Source: Nocardioides sp. URHA0032 (GTDB lineage: Bacteria; Actinomycetota; Actinomycetes; Propionibacteriales; Nocardioidaceae). Taken from it: a DNA stretch of 64,000 nt. The position numbers and the translations under genes are program-made. Under the pieces are notes generated by a model. It did no database searches. It was not told where the DNA came from and saw only the letters and a list, made by a program, of their open reading frames with translations. Below are positions 51,425 through 59,862 of this stretch, one piece after another. Position 1 is the first letter of the stretch; each line of letters opens with the position of its first letter. The DNA lies in the NCBI RefSeq assembly GCF_000620645.1, contig NZ_KK211161.1, forward strand, positions 306,384 to 370,383, read 5' to 3'.

Positions 51425-51500
51425 CGCCGAGTCGGCGCAGTCTCAGTCGAGAAGCCCGCCGAGTCGGCGCAGTCTCAGCTGAGACTGCGCCGACTCGGCG
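51425..51500. repeat. direct and inverted copies of the 22-base core also found at 10.2 kb
   Basis: Direct copies at 51425-51446 and 51457-51478. The second is followed without spacer by its exact reverse complement (51479-51500), giving a perfect 44-base palindrome that abuts the thiolase stop codon. Could terminate thiolase transcription. Confidence 0.85.
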
Positions 51501-52685
51501 TCAGCGGGTGAGGAGGACCGACGAGCCGTGGCCGAACAGGCCCTGGTTGGCGGTGATGCCGACCCGGGCGCCCTCGACCTGGCGACCGGTGGCCTGGCCG
51601 CGGAGCTGCCAGGTGACCTCGCAGACCTGCGCGAGGGCCTGGGCGGGGACGGCCTCGCCGAAGCAGGCGAGCCCGCCGGAGGGGTTGACCGGGATCCGGC
51701 CGCCGAGCGTGGTCTCGCCGGCGCGCAGCAGCGCCTCGGCCTCGCCGCGCTTGCAGAGCTGGAGGTCCTCCATCCAGTCCAGCTCGAGCGCCGTCGACAG
51801 GTCGTAGACCTCGGCGAGGGAGACGTCGGCCGGGTCGATGCCCGCTTCCTCGTACGCCGCCTGGCCGATCGACTCCTTGAACGTCAGCTCGGGTGCGGCC
51901 ACCGCCGTACTCGCGTCGGTGGAGAGGTTCGGCATGTCGAGCACGGTGTTGGGGAAGGTCGGCGTGACCGTCGAGATCGCGTCGATCCGCACCGGGTCGG
52001 CGAGGCCGTGGCGCGCGGCGTACTCCGTGCTGGTGAGCACGACCGCGGCCGCACCGTCGGAGGTCGCGCAGATGTCGAGCAGGTGCAGCGGGTCCGAGAC
52101 GACCGCGGACGTCAGCACGTCCTCGACGCTGACCTCCTTGCGGTAGCGGGCATGAGGGTTCGCCAGCCCGTGCCGGGCGTTCTTGACCTTCACCCGCGCG
52201 AAGTCCTCGGCCGTGGCGCCGTAGAGGTCCATCCGGCGGCGCGCGTACATCGCGAAGTACGCCGGGTTGGTCATGCCGAGCAGCCGGAACCGCAGCCAGT
52301 CCGGGTCGTCCCAACGCTCGCCCGCGTTGGGCGCGAGGAAGCCCTTCGGGGTCGTGTCCGCGCCCACCACGAGGGCCACCTCGGACAGGCCGGCCAGGAT
52401 CCGGGCCCGCGCGGTGTCCAGGGCCTGCGCGCCGGTGGCGCAGGCGGCGTACGACGTCGCGACCCTGGCGCCGTTCCACCCGAGCGCCTGGGCGAAGGTC
52501 GCGCCGGCGACGTACCCGCCGTAGCCGTTGCGGACCGTCTCGCCGCCGACGACGAGGTCGACGTCCTGCCAGTCGATGCCCGAGTCGGCCAGTGCGGCCC
52601 GGGCCGCGTGCACGCCGTACTCGACGAAGTTGCGGCCCCACTTGCCCCACGGGTGCATGCCGACACCCGCGACGGCGACGCTCAC
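51501..52685 (-). CDS. thiolase-family protein (SCP2/Ltp-type acetyl-CoA acetyltransferase-like)
   Basis: 394 residues. Thiolase fold with active-site cysteine region SYAACATGAQALDTA, the substrate loop NPSGGLACFGEAVPAQAL and a C-terminal ANQGLFGHGSSVLL. The Ltp type acts as an aldolase or thiolase on CoA-bound side chains, often with a DUF35 partner, which is encoded directly upstream with an ATGA overlap. The KstR-like operator before the pair points to steroid or related lipid degradation. Confidence 0.87.
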   Translation of the reverse strand: MSVAVAGVGMHPWGKWGRNFVEYGVHAARAALADSGIDWQDVDLVVGGETVRNGYGGYVAGATFAQALGWNGARVATSYAACATGAQALDTARARILAGLSEVALVVGADTTPKGFLAPNAGERWDDPDWLRFRLLGMTNPAYFAMYARRRMDLYGATAEDFARVKVKNARHGLANPHARYRKEVSVEDVLTSAVVSDPLHLLDICATSDGAAAVVLTSTEYAARHGLADPVRIDAISTVTPTFPNTVLDMPNLSTDASTAVAAPELTFKESIGQAAYEEAGIDPADVSLAEVYDLSTALELDWMEDLQLCKRGEAEALLRAGETTLGGRIPVNPSGGLACFGEAVPAQALAQVCEVTWQLRGQATGRQVEGARVGITANQGLFGHGSSVLLTR

Positions 52686-53128
52686 TGGTCGGCCTCCTCG
52701 CCCATCTCGGTCACCGGCTTCCAGCGCCAGATCGACCGGTCGCCGGACTCGTCGGCGTAGAGCGTCTCGACGACGAGCTCGACCTCGCCGCCCACGCGCA
52801 GGTCCACCACGCCGTACCCGTCGGCGACCTGGCCGACGACGACCAGTCCCTCGGGCAGCTCGACCGCGGCGAGCGCGAACGGCTCGTACGGCTCGGTGCG
52901 CGGGACGTACGGCGGGGGCGGCTGGTACTGCGCGTCCGTGTACGACCAGACGGTCCCGCGGCGGGACAGCTCCACCTGCTCGAAGTCCTCACCCGCGCAG
53001 CCGGGGTTGCGGCAGAAGCCGTCGGCACGGGGGAAGAACACCGTCCCGCAGGTCGTGCAGCGCGTGCCCAGCAGCGCCGGGTCCGGGTCGGTCGTGAACC
53101 AGCCCTCGATCGCAGGCGTCGCCGTCAT
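52682..53128 (-). CDS. DUF35 / OB-fold zinc-ribbon protein
   Basis: 148 residues. N-terminal rubredoxin-like zinc ribbon (CTTCGTVFFPRADGFCRNPG, cysteines C-x2-C ... C-x4-C), followed by an OB fold (FEQVELSRRGTVWSYTDAQ). Such proteins bind thiolases or hydratases that act on CoA substrates and stabilise or channel them. First gene of the pair with the thiolase. Confidence 0.87.
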   Translation of the reverse strand: MTATPAIEGWFTTDPDPALLGTRCTTCGTVFFPRADGFCRNPGCAGEDFEQVELSRRGTVWSYTDAQYQPPPPYVPRTEPYEPFALAAVELPEGLVVVGQVADGYGVVDLRVGGEVELVVETLYADESGDRSIWRWKPVTEMGEEADQ

Positions 53129-53144
53129 GAACCCTCCGGAGAAC

Positions 53145-53158
53145 TAGAACGTGTTCTC
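53145..53158. promoter_or_regulatory. KstR-type operator upstream of the DUF35-thiolase pair
   Basis: TAGAACGTGTTCTC matches the KstR consensus TNNAACNNGTTNNA at all fixed positions but the last, with the flanking AC...AT also as in known sites. It lies 17-30 bases upstream of the DUF35 start codon. Confidence 0.65.
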
Positions 53159-53179
53159 ATCTTAACCGCATCGACCGGA

Positions 53180-53225
53180 GTCGTCCGCCTGAGGGCGGCG
53201 TATCGAGGTGCGGGAGGCGGACGAC
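53180..53225. terminator. hairpin after cystathionine beta-synthase gene
   Basis: 11-base perfect stem GTCGTCCGCCT...AGGCGGACGAC with a 24-base loop containing GTATCGAG. It begins 4 bases beyond the stop of the minus-strand gene and could act as terminator or be a repeat element. Confidence 0.5.
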
Positions 53226-53228
53226 CCG

Positions 53229-54626
53229 TCAGCCGCGCGCCAGGTACGCCAGCAGGTCGTGGCGGGTGACGACGCCGACCGGCTTGCCGTCCTCGTGCAC
53301 GAGCAGTGCGTCGGCGCCTTCGAGCGCACCGACCGCCTCCGAGGCCGGCTCGGTGGAGCCGATCGTCGGCAGCGGGGGCGACATGTGCTCGCTGACCGGG
53401 TCGGTCAGCCGCGCCGTACCGGTGAAGAGCAGGTCGAGCAGGGTGCGTTCGGAGACCGACCCGACGACCTCGGCCGCGACCACGGGCGGCTCGGCGCGGA
53501 CGACCGGCATCTGCGAGACGTTGTACTCCTGCAGGATCGCGACGGCCTCCGCGATGGTCTCGTTCGGGTGCGTGTGCACGAGGTCGGGCAGCCGGCCGTC
53601 CTTCCCGCGCAGCACCTCGCCGACGTTGCGCGCAGGCCGCTCGAGGCCGTCGACCGGGAAGCCGTACTGCGCCAGCCACTCGTCGTTGAAGACCTTGGTG
53701 AGGTAGCCGCGCCCCGAGTCCGGGAGCAGGACGACGATGACCGCGTCCTCGCCCTCCGGCGTGCCCTCGAGCTCGTGCGCGAGCTGGATCGCGGCGTACG
53801 CCGCCATGCCGGACGAGCCGCCGACCAGCAGGGCCTCCTCGCGGGCCAGCTGCCGGGTCATCGCGAACGAGTCGGCGTCGGTGACCTCGATGATGCGGTC
53901 GGCGACCGACCGGTCGTAGGCGTCCGGCCAGAAGTCCTCGCCCACGCCCTCGACGAGGTACGGGCGCCCGCTGCCGCCGGAGTACACCGAGCCGGCGGGG
54001 TCCGCGCCGACCACCTGCACGGCCGGGTTCTGCTCCTTGAGGTAGCGGCCGGTGCCGCTGATGGTGCCGCCCGTGCCGACGCCCGTGACGAAGTGCGTGA
54101 TCCGGCCCTCGGTCTGCGCCCAGATCTCGGGACCGGTGGTCTCGTAGTGCGAGCGCGGGTTGTGCGGATTGGAGTACTGGTCGGGCTTCCAGGCGCCGGG
54201 CTGCGAGGCGAGCCGGTCCGACACGTTGTAGTAGGAGTCGGGGTGCTCCGGCTCGACGGCGGTCGGGCAGACGACCACCTCCGCGCCGTACGCCTTGAGC
54301 ACGTTGCGCTTGTCCTCGCTGACCTTGTCCGGGCAGACGAAGACGCACTTGTAGCCCTTCTGCTGGGCGACCATCGCCAGCCCGACGCCGGTGTTCCCGG
54401 ACGTCGGCTCCACGATCGTGCCGCCCGGCTGGAGCTCGCCGGAGGCCTCGGCCGCCTCGATCATGCGGGTGGCGATGCGGTCCTTCACGGACCCGCCGGG
54501 ATTGAGGTACTCCACCTTGGCGAGGACGATCGGTCCCTTCGCGCCGTCGAGGGAACCGGTGGACCTGGTGAGCCTGAGCAGCGGGGTGTTGCCGATCAGC
54601 TCGAGGAGGGAGTTCACGTACTGCAT
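53229..54626 (-). CDS. cbs: cystathionine beta-synthase
   Basis: 465 residues. PLP fold with lysine K48 (LNPGGSVKDR), PTSGNTGVGLA and VGTGGTISGTGRYL, then a C-terminal pair of CBS domains (about 335-465). The CBS pair distinguishes it from plain cysteine synthases. Joins serine (or O-acetylserine) with homocysteine to cystathionine; with metB at 14.2 kb the cell could run transsulfuration. ATG 54626 chosen because TAGATT lies 6 bases upstream; GTG 54632 would start inside the spacer. Confidence 0.9.
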   Translation of the reverse strand: MQYVNSLLELIGNTPLLRLTRSTGSLDGAKGPIVLAKVEYLNPGGSVKDRIATRMIEAAEASGELQPGGTIVEPTSGNTGVGLAMVAQQKGYKCVFVCPDKVSEDKRNVLKAYGAEVVVCPTAVEPEHPDSYYNVSDRLASQPGAWKPDQYSNPHNPRSHYETTGPEIWAQTEGRITHFVTGVGTGGTISGTGRYLKEQNPAVQVVGADPAGSVYSGGSGRPYLVEGVGEDFWPDAYDRSVADRIIEVTDADSFAMTRQLAREEALLVGGSSGMAAYAAIQLAHELEGTPEGEDAVIVVLLPDSGRGYLTKVFNDEWLAQYGFPVDGLERPARNVGEVLRGKDGRLPDLVHTHPNETIAEAVAILQEYNVSQMPVVRAEPPVVAAEVVGSVSERTLLDLLFTGTARLTDPVSEHMSPPLPTIGSTEPASEAVGALEGADALLVHEDGKPVGVVTRHDLLAYLARG

Positions 54627-54632
54627 CCGCAC

Positions 54633-54638
54633 AATCTA
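54633..54638 (-). promoter_or_regulatory. -10 hexamer of leaderless promoter for cbs
   Basis: TAGATT on the minus strand, 6 bases before the ATG at 54626. Confidence 0.6.
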
Positions 54639-54682
54639 GAGGCGGTCGCGGCCATCGCCGCAAACGCCGTTGAGGCCCTCCG

Positions 54683-54688
54683 TAGAGT
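54683..54688 (+). promoter_or_regulatory. -10 hexamer of leaderless promoter
   Basis: TAGAGT, 7 bases before the GTG at 54696; favours that start over GTG 54687. Confidence 0.5.
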
Positions 54689-54695
54689 GAGCCGC

Positions 54696-55724
54696 GTGGG
54701 GAAAGCCGGTGCCGCTCGGAAGCTGGCCTCCGCCGCTGCGTACGGCGGGGGCGGGCTGTCCCTGCTCGGAGGCGCTCTGTACGGCGTGCTGCGCGTCGAG
54801 GCGGGCGTCGCCCGCAAGACGATCGGGCGCCTCGACCACGACCCGCCGGACGCGAGTGGCTGGTACGGCCGCGGCCGGCCGGGTCCCGCGATCAAGGTGG
54901 CGCTGCTGGGCGACTCCAGCGCCGCCGGGTACGGCGTGGACCGGGTCGAGCAGACCACCGGAGCCCTGCTCGCGAGCGGCGTCTCCGAGCGAGCCGGCCG
55001 CCGGGTCTACCTCCGCGAGGTCGCCGTCGTCGGGGCGATGTCGTCGGACCTCAGCAGCCAGATCGACAAGGTGCTGCCGACCGAGCCGGACGTCGCGGTC
55101 GTCCTGGTCGGCGCGAACGACGTCACCCACACGGTGCTCCCCTCCGCGTCGGTGCGGCACCTCTCCGAGGGCGTCCAGCGGCTCCAGGACGCCGGCGTCG
55201 CCGTCCTCGTCGGCACCTGTCCCGACCTCGGCACCGTCAAGCCGATCGCGCCGCCGCTGAAGCAGGTCGCCCGGGCCTGGTCGCGACGGCTCGCGGCCGC
55301 GCAGACGATCGCCGTCGTCGAGCAGGGCGGCCGCACCGTGTCGCTCGGCTCGATCCTCGGACCGGAGTTCGCGGCCGCTCCCGCCGTGCTCTTCGGCCCG
55401 GACCAGTTCCACCCCTCCGTGGACGGCTACCGCTCGCTCGTGCAGGTGCTGCTGCCCTCGACGCTCGCCGCGCTGGGGCTGATCCCCGACGACGAGGCCG
55501 AGCCCGAGGCCTACCGCGGCGAGGGCGTCCTGCCGATCGCCGCCGCCGCCGTCCAGGCGGTCAACCAGCCCGGCACCGAGCTCGGCGGCACCGAGGTGGG
55601 CGGCTCGCGGCGCGGCGTACGCGGCCTCTGGGTCGAGATGCGGCACCGCCGCCGGCACCCGGGCGCCGAGGGCGAGGCTCCCGACGAGCACGACGAGGAC
55701 TCGCTGGAACCGGTGGACGGATAG
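54696..55724 (+). CDS. SGNH/GDSL hydrolase
   Basis: 342 residues. Glycine-rich hydrophobic N-terminal segment (about 10-30) that may anchor it in the membrane, then an SGNH fold: VALLGDSSAAGYGV (nucleophile), VLVGANDVTHT and DQFHPSVDGY (catalytic Asp/His). The C-terminal 70 residues are charged and disordered. Likely an esterase or lipase at the membrane. Divergent from cbs. Confidence 0.82.
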   Translation: MGKAGAARKLASAAAYGGGGLSLLGGALYGVLRVEAGVARKTIGRLDHDPPDASGWYGRGRPGPAIKVALLGDSSAAGYGVDRVEQTTGALLASGVSERAGRRVYLREVAVVGAMSSDLSSQIDKVLPTEPDVAVVLVGANDVTHTVLPSASVRHLSEGVQRLQDAGVAVLVGTCPDLGTVKPIAPPLKQVARAWSRRLAAAQTIAVVEQGGRTVSLGSILGPEFAAAPAVLFGPDQFHPSVDGYRSLVQVLLPSTLAALGLIPDDEAEPEAYRGEGVLPIAAAAVQAVNQPGTELGGTEVGGSRRGVRGLWVEMRHRRRHPGAEGEAPDEHDEDSLEPVDG

Positions 55725-55997
55725 GCGAAACCCCACCCCCGCCGGCGGCCCAGGCCCCGAGTCGACGTGACGGCATGGTGGTGCCCCCACGGCATTCGGG
55801 CGAACGACGCGCCGGAATCTGCGAGCCCTGTCCAGACGGCTTGGCACGTCGGCACGCGGGCCCGCACCTGCCACCGCGAGGCCCTCCCGTACCGACCTTG
55901 TCGGGGGAAACCCGACGGACACGCCGATCCCGCCCGGCGTGTCCGTCGGGTTTCTCCGGTCAGCCGGAGAAACCCGCCGGCGTGTCGCACCGAAACG
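55725..55997. other. intergenic region with structured repeat, no gene
   Basis: The 320 bases between the SGNH and YccA-type genes contain no convincing coding sequence. The first 180 bases have no feature I can name. The rest holds the dispersed element (55907-55977), followed by the terminator at 55998-56031. Confidence 0.6.
55907..55977 (-). repeat. dispersed structured element, copy 2 (opposite orientation)
   Basis: Two hairpins share one arm: 55907-55954 (20-base perfect stem, loop of 8) and 55948-55975 (12-base perfect stem, TCAG loop), so only one can form at a time. The reverse complement aligns end to end with 15384-15454. Confidence 0.85.
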
Positions 55998-56031
55998 ACG
56001 ACGGGGCCCGGATCGCTCCGGGCCCCGTCGT
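55998..56031 (-). terminator. terminator hairpin of the YccA-type gene
   Basis: 14-base perfect stem with loop of 6 (ATCGCT in plus-strand reading), 14 bases beyond the stop codon at 56045. The GC-rich stem lacks a T tract, as is common in actinobacteria. Confidence 0.75.
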
Positions 56032-56044
56032 ACGTCGTGCCTGG

Positions 56045-56887
56045 TCAGTCGCCCCGCATGATCGCGAGGATGCGCAGCAGGTTGGTGTAGATCCAGACCA
56101 GGCTGACGGTCATCGCGAACGCCGCGCGCCACCCCTCGCGGTCCGGCAGCCGGTTGGCGACGCCCTGCTCGACGAAGTCGAAGTCGAGCACCAGCATGAA
56201 GACGCCGAGCGCGAGGCCGACGACGGCGAAGAGCAGGCCGAGCTTGCCGTCGCCGAAGAGGCCCAGCTGGGCGCCGAACGCGCTCAGCACGACCTCGATG
56301 AGGCTGATCGCGACCACGCCGAGCATGGCGGCGATGACCATCCGGCGGAACTTGTCGCTGACCTTGATGTTGAAGAACTTGTAGACGGCGAGCGTGCCGG
56401 CGAAGGCGCCGAACGTGCCGATCACCGCGCTGGTCACGACGCCCGGGTAGGCCAGGTCGAAGACCTTGCTGATGGCACCCAAAGCGACGCCCTCGGCCGC
56501 GCAGAAGAGCAGCACGAGCGCGGGGCTGATCACGCGCTTGAACGAGTTGACCATCGACAGCACGAACGCCAGCAGGGAGCCGATCGTCGCGGCGGCGATG
56601 AGGCCGCTGATCGCGGACGCGTCGGTGTTCTGGTCGACGTCGGGGCTCAGCACCCAGGTGATCGCCGCGGTGATGATGACGACCGCCAGCGAGATGCCGG
56701 TCTTCATGACGACCGAGTCGATCGTCATCGGCTGCTGGACGGTGGTGGGCGGCGTGCCCGGCGTGCCCTGCGCGCCACCGGTGCTCCACGTCGAGGGGTC
56801 GGTGTAGCCCTGGTCGGCGTACGCGGCGGTGCCTCCGGGCCGGTTGAACTCCTCGGAACGCCGGAAGACCGGGTTGTTGCTCTGCAT
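56045..56887 (-). CDS. Bax inhibitor-1 / YccA-family membrane protein
   Basis: 280 residues. A polar Gly/Pro/Thr-rich N terminus of about 55 residues, then seven membrane helices with SLLAFVLSMVNSFKRVISPA and the closing FDFVEQGVANRLPD characteristic of the actinobacterial branch of the YccA family. Possibly a pH-dependent ion channel; role here unknown. GAGGAGAG ribosome binding site before ATG. Confidence 0.87.
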   Translation of the reverse strand: MQSNNPVFRRSEEFNRPGGTAAYADQGYTDPSTWSTGGAQGTPGTPPTTVQQPMTIDSVVMKTGISLAVVIITAAITWVLSPDVDQNTDASAISGLIAAATIGSLLAFVLSMVNSFKRVISPALVLLFCAAEGVALGAISKVFDLAYPGVVTSAVIGTFGAFAGTLAVYKFFNIKVSDKFRRMVIAAMLGVVAISLIEVVLSAFGAQLGLFGDGKLGLLFAVVGLALGVFMLVLDFDFVEQGVANRLPDREGWRAAFAMTVSLVWIYTNLLRILAIMRGD

Positions 56888-56987
56888 GGGTCTCTCCTCG
56901 AGGCCGCGACTGTGGAACCCATCCTAGGCGGGTTCACCCGGTTCAACGGAGGCCGGGACCGGAACGTTCCCGGCAGAATCGCTGGCC

Positions 56988-58082
56988 ATGGACCAGTTCG
57001 TGTTCCTCCTGGTCGTCGGCGGGCGCTTCGTGCTGCCGCTGCTGATCCCGCGCTTCCCGCTGCCGGCGGTGATCGCCTGCCTGGTGCTCGACGGCGTCGA
57101 CCAGACGATCTTCCAGCTGTTCGGGTACGACCCGCCGAACTACCAGTCCTACGACAAGGCGATGGACATCTTCTACCTGTCCCTCGCCTACCTGGCGGCG
57201 ATGCGGAACTGGGACAACCTGCACGCCTTCGCGATCGCGCGGTTCCTCTTCTACTACCGGCTCTTCGGAGCGTTCCTCTTCGAGATGACCCACGAGCGCG
57301 CGGTGCTGCTGATCTTCCCGAACACCTTCGAGTACTTCTTCATCGCCTACGAGCTGGTCCGCACCCGCTGGGCGACCCGTCCGGTGCGCACCAGGGCGTG
57401 GCTGATCACCGCCGCGGCGATCTGGATCTTCGTCAAGCTGCCGCAGGAGTACTGGCTGCACGTCGCCCAGCTCGACGTCACCGACACGCTGCGCGACTAC
57501 CCCTGGACGCGCTGGGTGCTGGCGATCGCGATCGTCGGCGGTACGGCGGTCCTCTGGTTCGTCGTCCGGCCCCGGCTGCCCGAACCCGACCACCGCCTGC
57601 AGCTCGGCGCCGGACCGGTCCCGGACGCCGTCAGCAACGAGACGGCGGTCGCGTCGCTGCGGGTCGGCAACGGCTGGGTGTGGTCCTGGATGACGCTGGA
57701 GAAGGTCGTGCTCGTCGGCCTGGTCTCCGTGATCTACGCGCAGATCCTGCCCGGCATCGACGACTCCAACTTCCGGGTCTTCGTCTCCGTCGGGGTCCTG
57801 GTCGTCGTGAACGCCGGCATCACCCTGCTGGCATCGCGCCGCGAGTGGACGATCGAGTCGGCGAGCCTCGCGGTCGCGGAGCGGATCGTCGCGAACGTCG
57901 TGCTGGTCTTCGCCGCCGACCAGTTCTTCGGGCACAACGCCGCCGGGTGGGACACGTTCTTCTTCCTGTGCCTGATCAGCCTGATCACCACGCTGCACGA
58001 CCGGTACCAGCCGGTCTACGCCTACCGGGAGCGGCTCTCCGACGTGGACAGCAGCAACGTGGCCCGGCGGCCGATCCGGTAG
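56988..58082 (+). CDS. multi-pass membrane protein
   Basis: 364 residues, eight or nine hydrophobic segments, many aromatic residues (AFLFEMTHERAVLLIFPNTF, DTFFFLCLISLITTLHDRY). The family is unknown to me. The 3' end overlaps the convergent methyltransferase gene by 61 bases, more than usual, but both frames look real. Confidence 0.72.
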   Translation: MDQFVFLLVVGGRFVLPLLIPRFPLPAVIACLVLDGVDQTIFQLFGYDPPNYQSYDKAMDIFYLSLAYLAAMRNWDNLHAFAIARFLFYYRLFGAFLFEMTHERAVLLIFPNTFEYFFIAYELVRTRWATRPVRTRAWLITAAAIWIFVKLPQEYWLHVAQLDVTDTLRDYPWTRWVLAIAIVGGTAVLWFVVRPRLPEPDHRLQLGAGPVPDAVSNETAVASLRVGNGWVWSWMTLEKVVLVGLVSVIYAQILPGIDDSNFRVFVSVGVLVVVNAGITLLASRREWTIESASLAVAERIVANVVLVFAADQFFGHNAAGWDTFFFLCLISLITTLHDRYQPVYAYRERLSDVDSSNVARRPIR

Positions 58083-58837
58083 TCGCGGACCTGGTCCGCG
58101 TCCGGGTTGTCGCGGAGCAGCCCGTCCCAGTCCGAGAGCCGCTCGACGGCGTACCCCTGGGTCCGCGCGATCAGCTCCAGCGCGGCCAGCGTGGGCCGGC
58201 CGGTCAGCACCGTGTCGCCGTACGAGAACGCGTCGGCGACGGCGTTGCCCTCGCGCTCGACGTGCTCGTCGGCCAGGCGTACGACGGCCTCCGGGCTGCG
58301 GTGCAGCTCGGTGTCGATGACGACGTGGCGGGCACCGGTCTGGCGGATCCTCGTGAGCAGCTCGGTGTGGCGGAGCGTGTGGTAGAGGAACCCCAGGCAC
58401 AGCACCACGTCGACCGCGGGCCGGTCCCGCTCGAGGACCTCGAACACGTCACCGGCCACGAACTCCGCCCGTTCCGCGAGGTCGTACGCCGCGAGGTTCG
58501 CCGTCGCGTTCGCCACCAGCTCCGGCCGCGCCTCGACGCCGACGACCGATGCGGCTCCGGCCTGCAGCGCGGCCAGCGACCACCGGCCGTCGTGGCTGGC
58601 GATGTCGAGGACCCGGGCGCCCGGGAAGAGGTCGGCGTACTCGGTGAAGATCGCCTCGTGCCGCAGGTGCAGGCGCCACGGGAACGAGGAGGTCTCGCTG
58701 GTCTCGAAGAACCGCGGGTAGTCCTCGAAGAACCCCCGCTCGACCCGCCGGCTCCCGGCCGGCGCTCCGGACGGCGGCCCGGCGGGGCGGTCGCGCGGAT
58801 CGGCAGCGGCGCGGTCGCGGGACCTGGTCCAGGGCAT
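58022..58837 (-). CDS. SAM-dependent methyltransferase
   Basis: 271 residues. A disordered Arg/Pro-rich start, then ARVLDIASHDGRWSLAALQA (motif I), VVGVEARPELV (motif II), VDVVLCLGFLYHTLRHTELL (motif IV and helix). The lone LYHTL string resembles small-molecule or glycan methyltransferases. ATG follows TAGGTT by 5 bases. Neighbour of a tRNA gene. Confidence 0.83.
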   Translation of the reverse strand: MPWTRSRDRAAADPRDRPAGPPSGAPAGSRRVERGFFEDYPRFFETSETSSFPWRLHLRHEAIFTEYADLFPGARVLDIASHDGRWSLAALQAGAASVVGVEARPELVANATANLAAYDLAERAEFVAGDVFEVLERDRPAVDVVLCLGFLYHTLRHTELLTRIRQTGARHVVIDTELHRSPEAVVRLADEHVEREGNAVADAFSYGDTVLTGRPTLAALELIARTQGYAVERLSDWDGLLRDNPDADQVRDYRIGRRATLLLSTSESRSR

Positions 58838-58842
58838 GCCTC

Positions 58843-58848
58843 AACCTA
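58843..58848 (-). promoter_or_regulatory. -10 hexamer of leaderless promoter
   Basis: TAGGTT on the minus strand, 5 bases before the ATG at 58837. Confidence 0.45.
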
Positions 58849-58855
58849 ACGGTCG

Positions 58856-58929
58856 TGCCCCCGCTGGGACTCGAACCCAGACTGGGCCGCTTTTAAGGCG
58901 GCTTCCTCTGCCGATTGGGATACAGGGGC
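58856..58929 (-). tRNA. tRNA with UAA anticodon (tRNA-Leu by anticodon), short variable loop
   Basis: 74 bases, read on the minus strand. Acceptor stem GCCCCTG with CGGGGGC, T arm CTGGG-TTCGAGT-CCCAG, anticodon stem GCCGC with GCGGC, loop CTTAAAA, so the anticodon is UAA, reading UUA. Discriminator A73, no encoded CCA. The variable loop has only 5 bases (CCAGT), whereas leucine tRNAs normally carry a long arm. The D stem has 3 pairs. Isotype therefore uncertain. Confidence 0.8.
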
Positions 58930-58988
58930 GTGGTCGCCGCAAGACCGACGACCACCGGGACATTCTGCCCAGTCGGCAGCCGCGCAGG

Positions 58989-59828
58989 TCAGCGCAGCGC
59001 GGCGGCGCGGGCGAGGACGTCGTCGAGCATCTGCTCGGTGAGCTTCCCGGTGAACGTGTTCTGCTGGCTGGGGTGGTAGCAGCCGAGCAGCGTGATCGAG
59101 CGGTCGCCCGAGACCAGGGTGGCCTCCGAGCCGTGGGTGAAGCGCGGCTTCGGGCGGGCCACGGTCCAGCCCAGGGCGGCGAACGTGCGCAGGGCGGCGT
59201 CCCACCCGATCGAGCCGAGGGCGACGACCACCCGCACGTGCGGAGCGAGGAGGCCGACCTCGGCCTCCACCCAGGGCGCGCACGTGTCCCGCTCCACGGT
59301 CGTGGGCCTGTTCTGCGGCGGCGCGCACCGGACCGTCGCCACCATCCGGGTGTCGATCAGCTCCAGGCCGTCCGCGGCGTGCACGCTCGTGGGCTGCGTC
59401 GCGAGCCCGACCCGGTGCAGCGAGGCGAACAGCCAGTCGCCGCTGCGGTCACCGGTGAAGACCCGGCCGGTGCGGTTGCCGCCGTTCGCGGCGGGGGCCA
59501 GGCCGATCACGAGGATCCGCGGCGTCGGCGACCCCCAGCCCGGGATCGGCCGGCCCCAGTACGGCTGGTCGGCGAACGACGCCCGCTTCGCGTGCGCCAC
59601 GTCCTCGCGCCAGCGGACCAGCCGGGGACAGGCGCGACAGACCGAGACGCGGGCGTCCAGGTCCTCCAGCGGGACGGACCGGGCGAGGCGTCGTACCTGC
59701 GCGGGGGTACCCGCGACGGGGGTCGAGGCGTCCGCGGGGTCACCCGGCCAGCCGGTGCCAGGCGGCACGGGTGAGGGGAAGAGCCCTCCGGTCAGGGGGT
59801 GCGGGAGGAGGTCGCTCACGCGGACCAT
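58989..59828 (-). CDS. uracil-DNA glycosylase, family 5 (UdgB-like)
   Basis: 279 residues. Iron-sulfur cysteines in SVCRACPRL and further on, active-site ILVIGLAPAANGGNRTGRVF and FTGDRSGDWLF, and the C-terminal LGCYHPSQQNTFTGKL motif. Removes uracil, and in family 5 also hypoxanthine, from DNA. Start ATG 59828 lies against GGGAGG; GTG 59819 is an alternative with better spacing. Confidence 0.9.
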   Translation of the reverse strand: MVRVSDLLPHPLTGGLFPSPVPPGTGWPGDPADASTPVAGTPAQVRRLARSVPLEDLDARVSVCRACPRLVRWREDVAHAKRASFADQPYWGRPIPGWGSPTPRILVIGLAPAANGGNRTGRVFTGDRSGDWLFASLHRVGLATQPTSVHAADGLELIDTRMVATVRCAPPQNRPTTVERDTCAPWVEAEVGLLAPHVRVVVALGSIGWDAALRTFAALGWTVARPKPRFTHGSEATLVSGDRSITLLGCYHPSQQNTFTGKLTEQMLDDVLARAAALR

Positions 59829-59862
59829 CCTCCCGCCGCTCCCCCACGAGAGGTCGAGGGGA

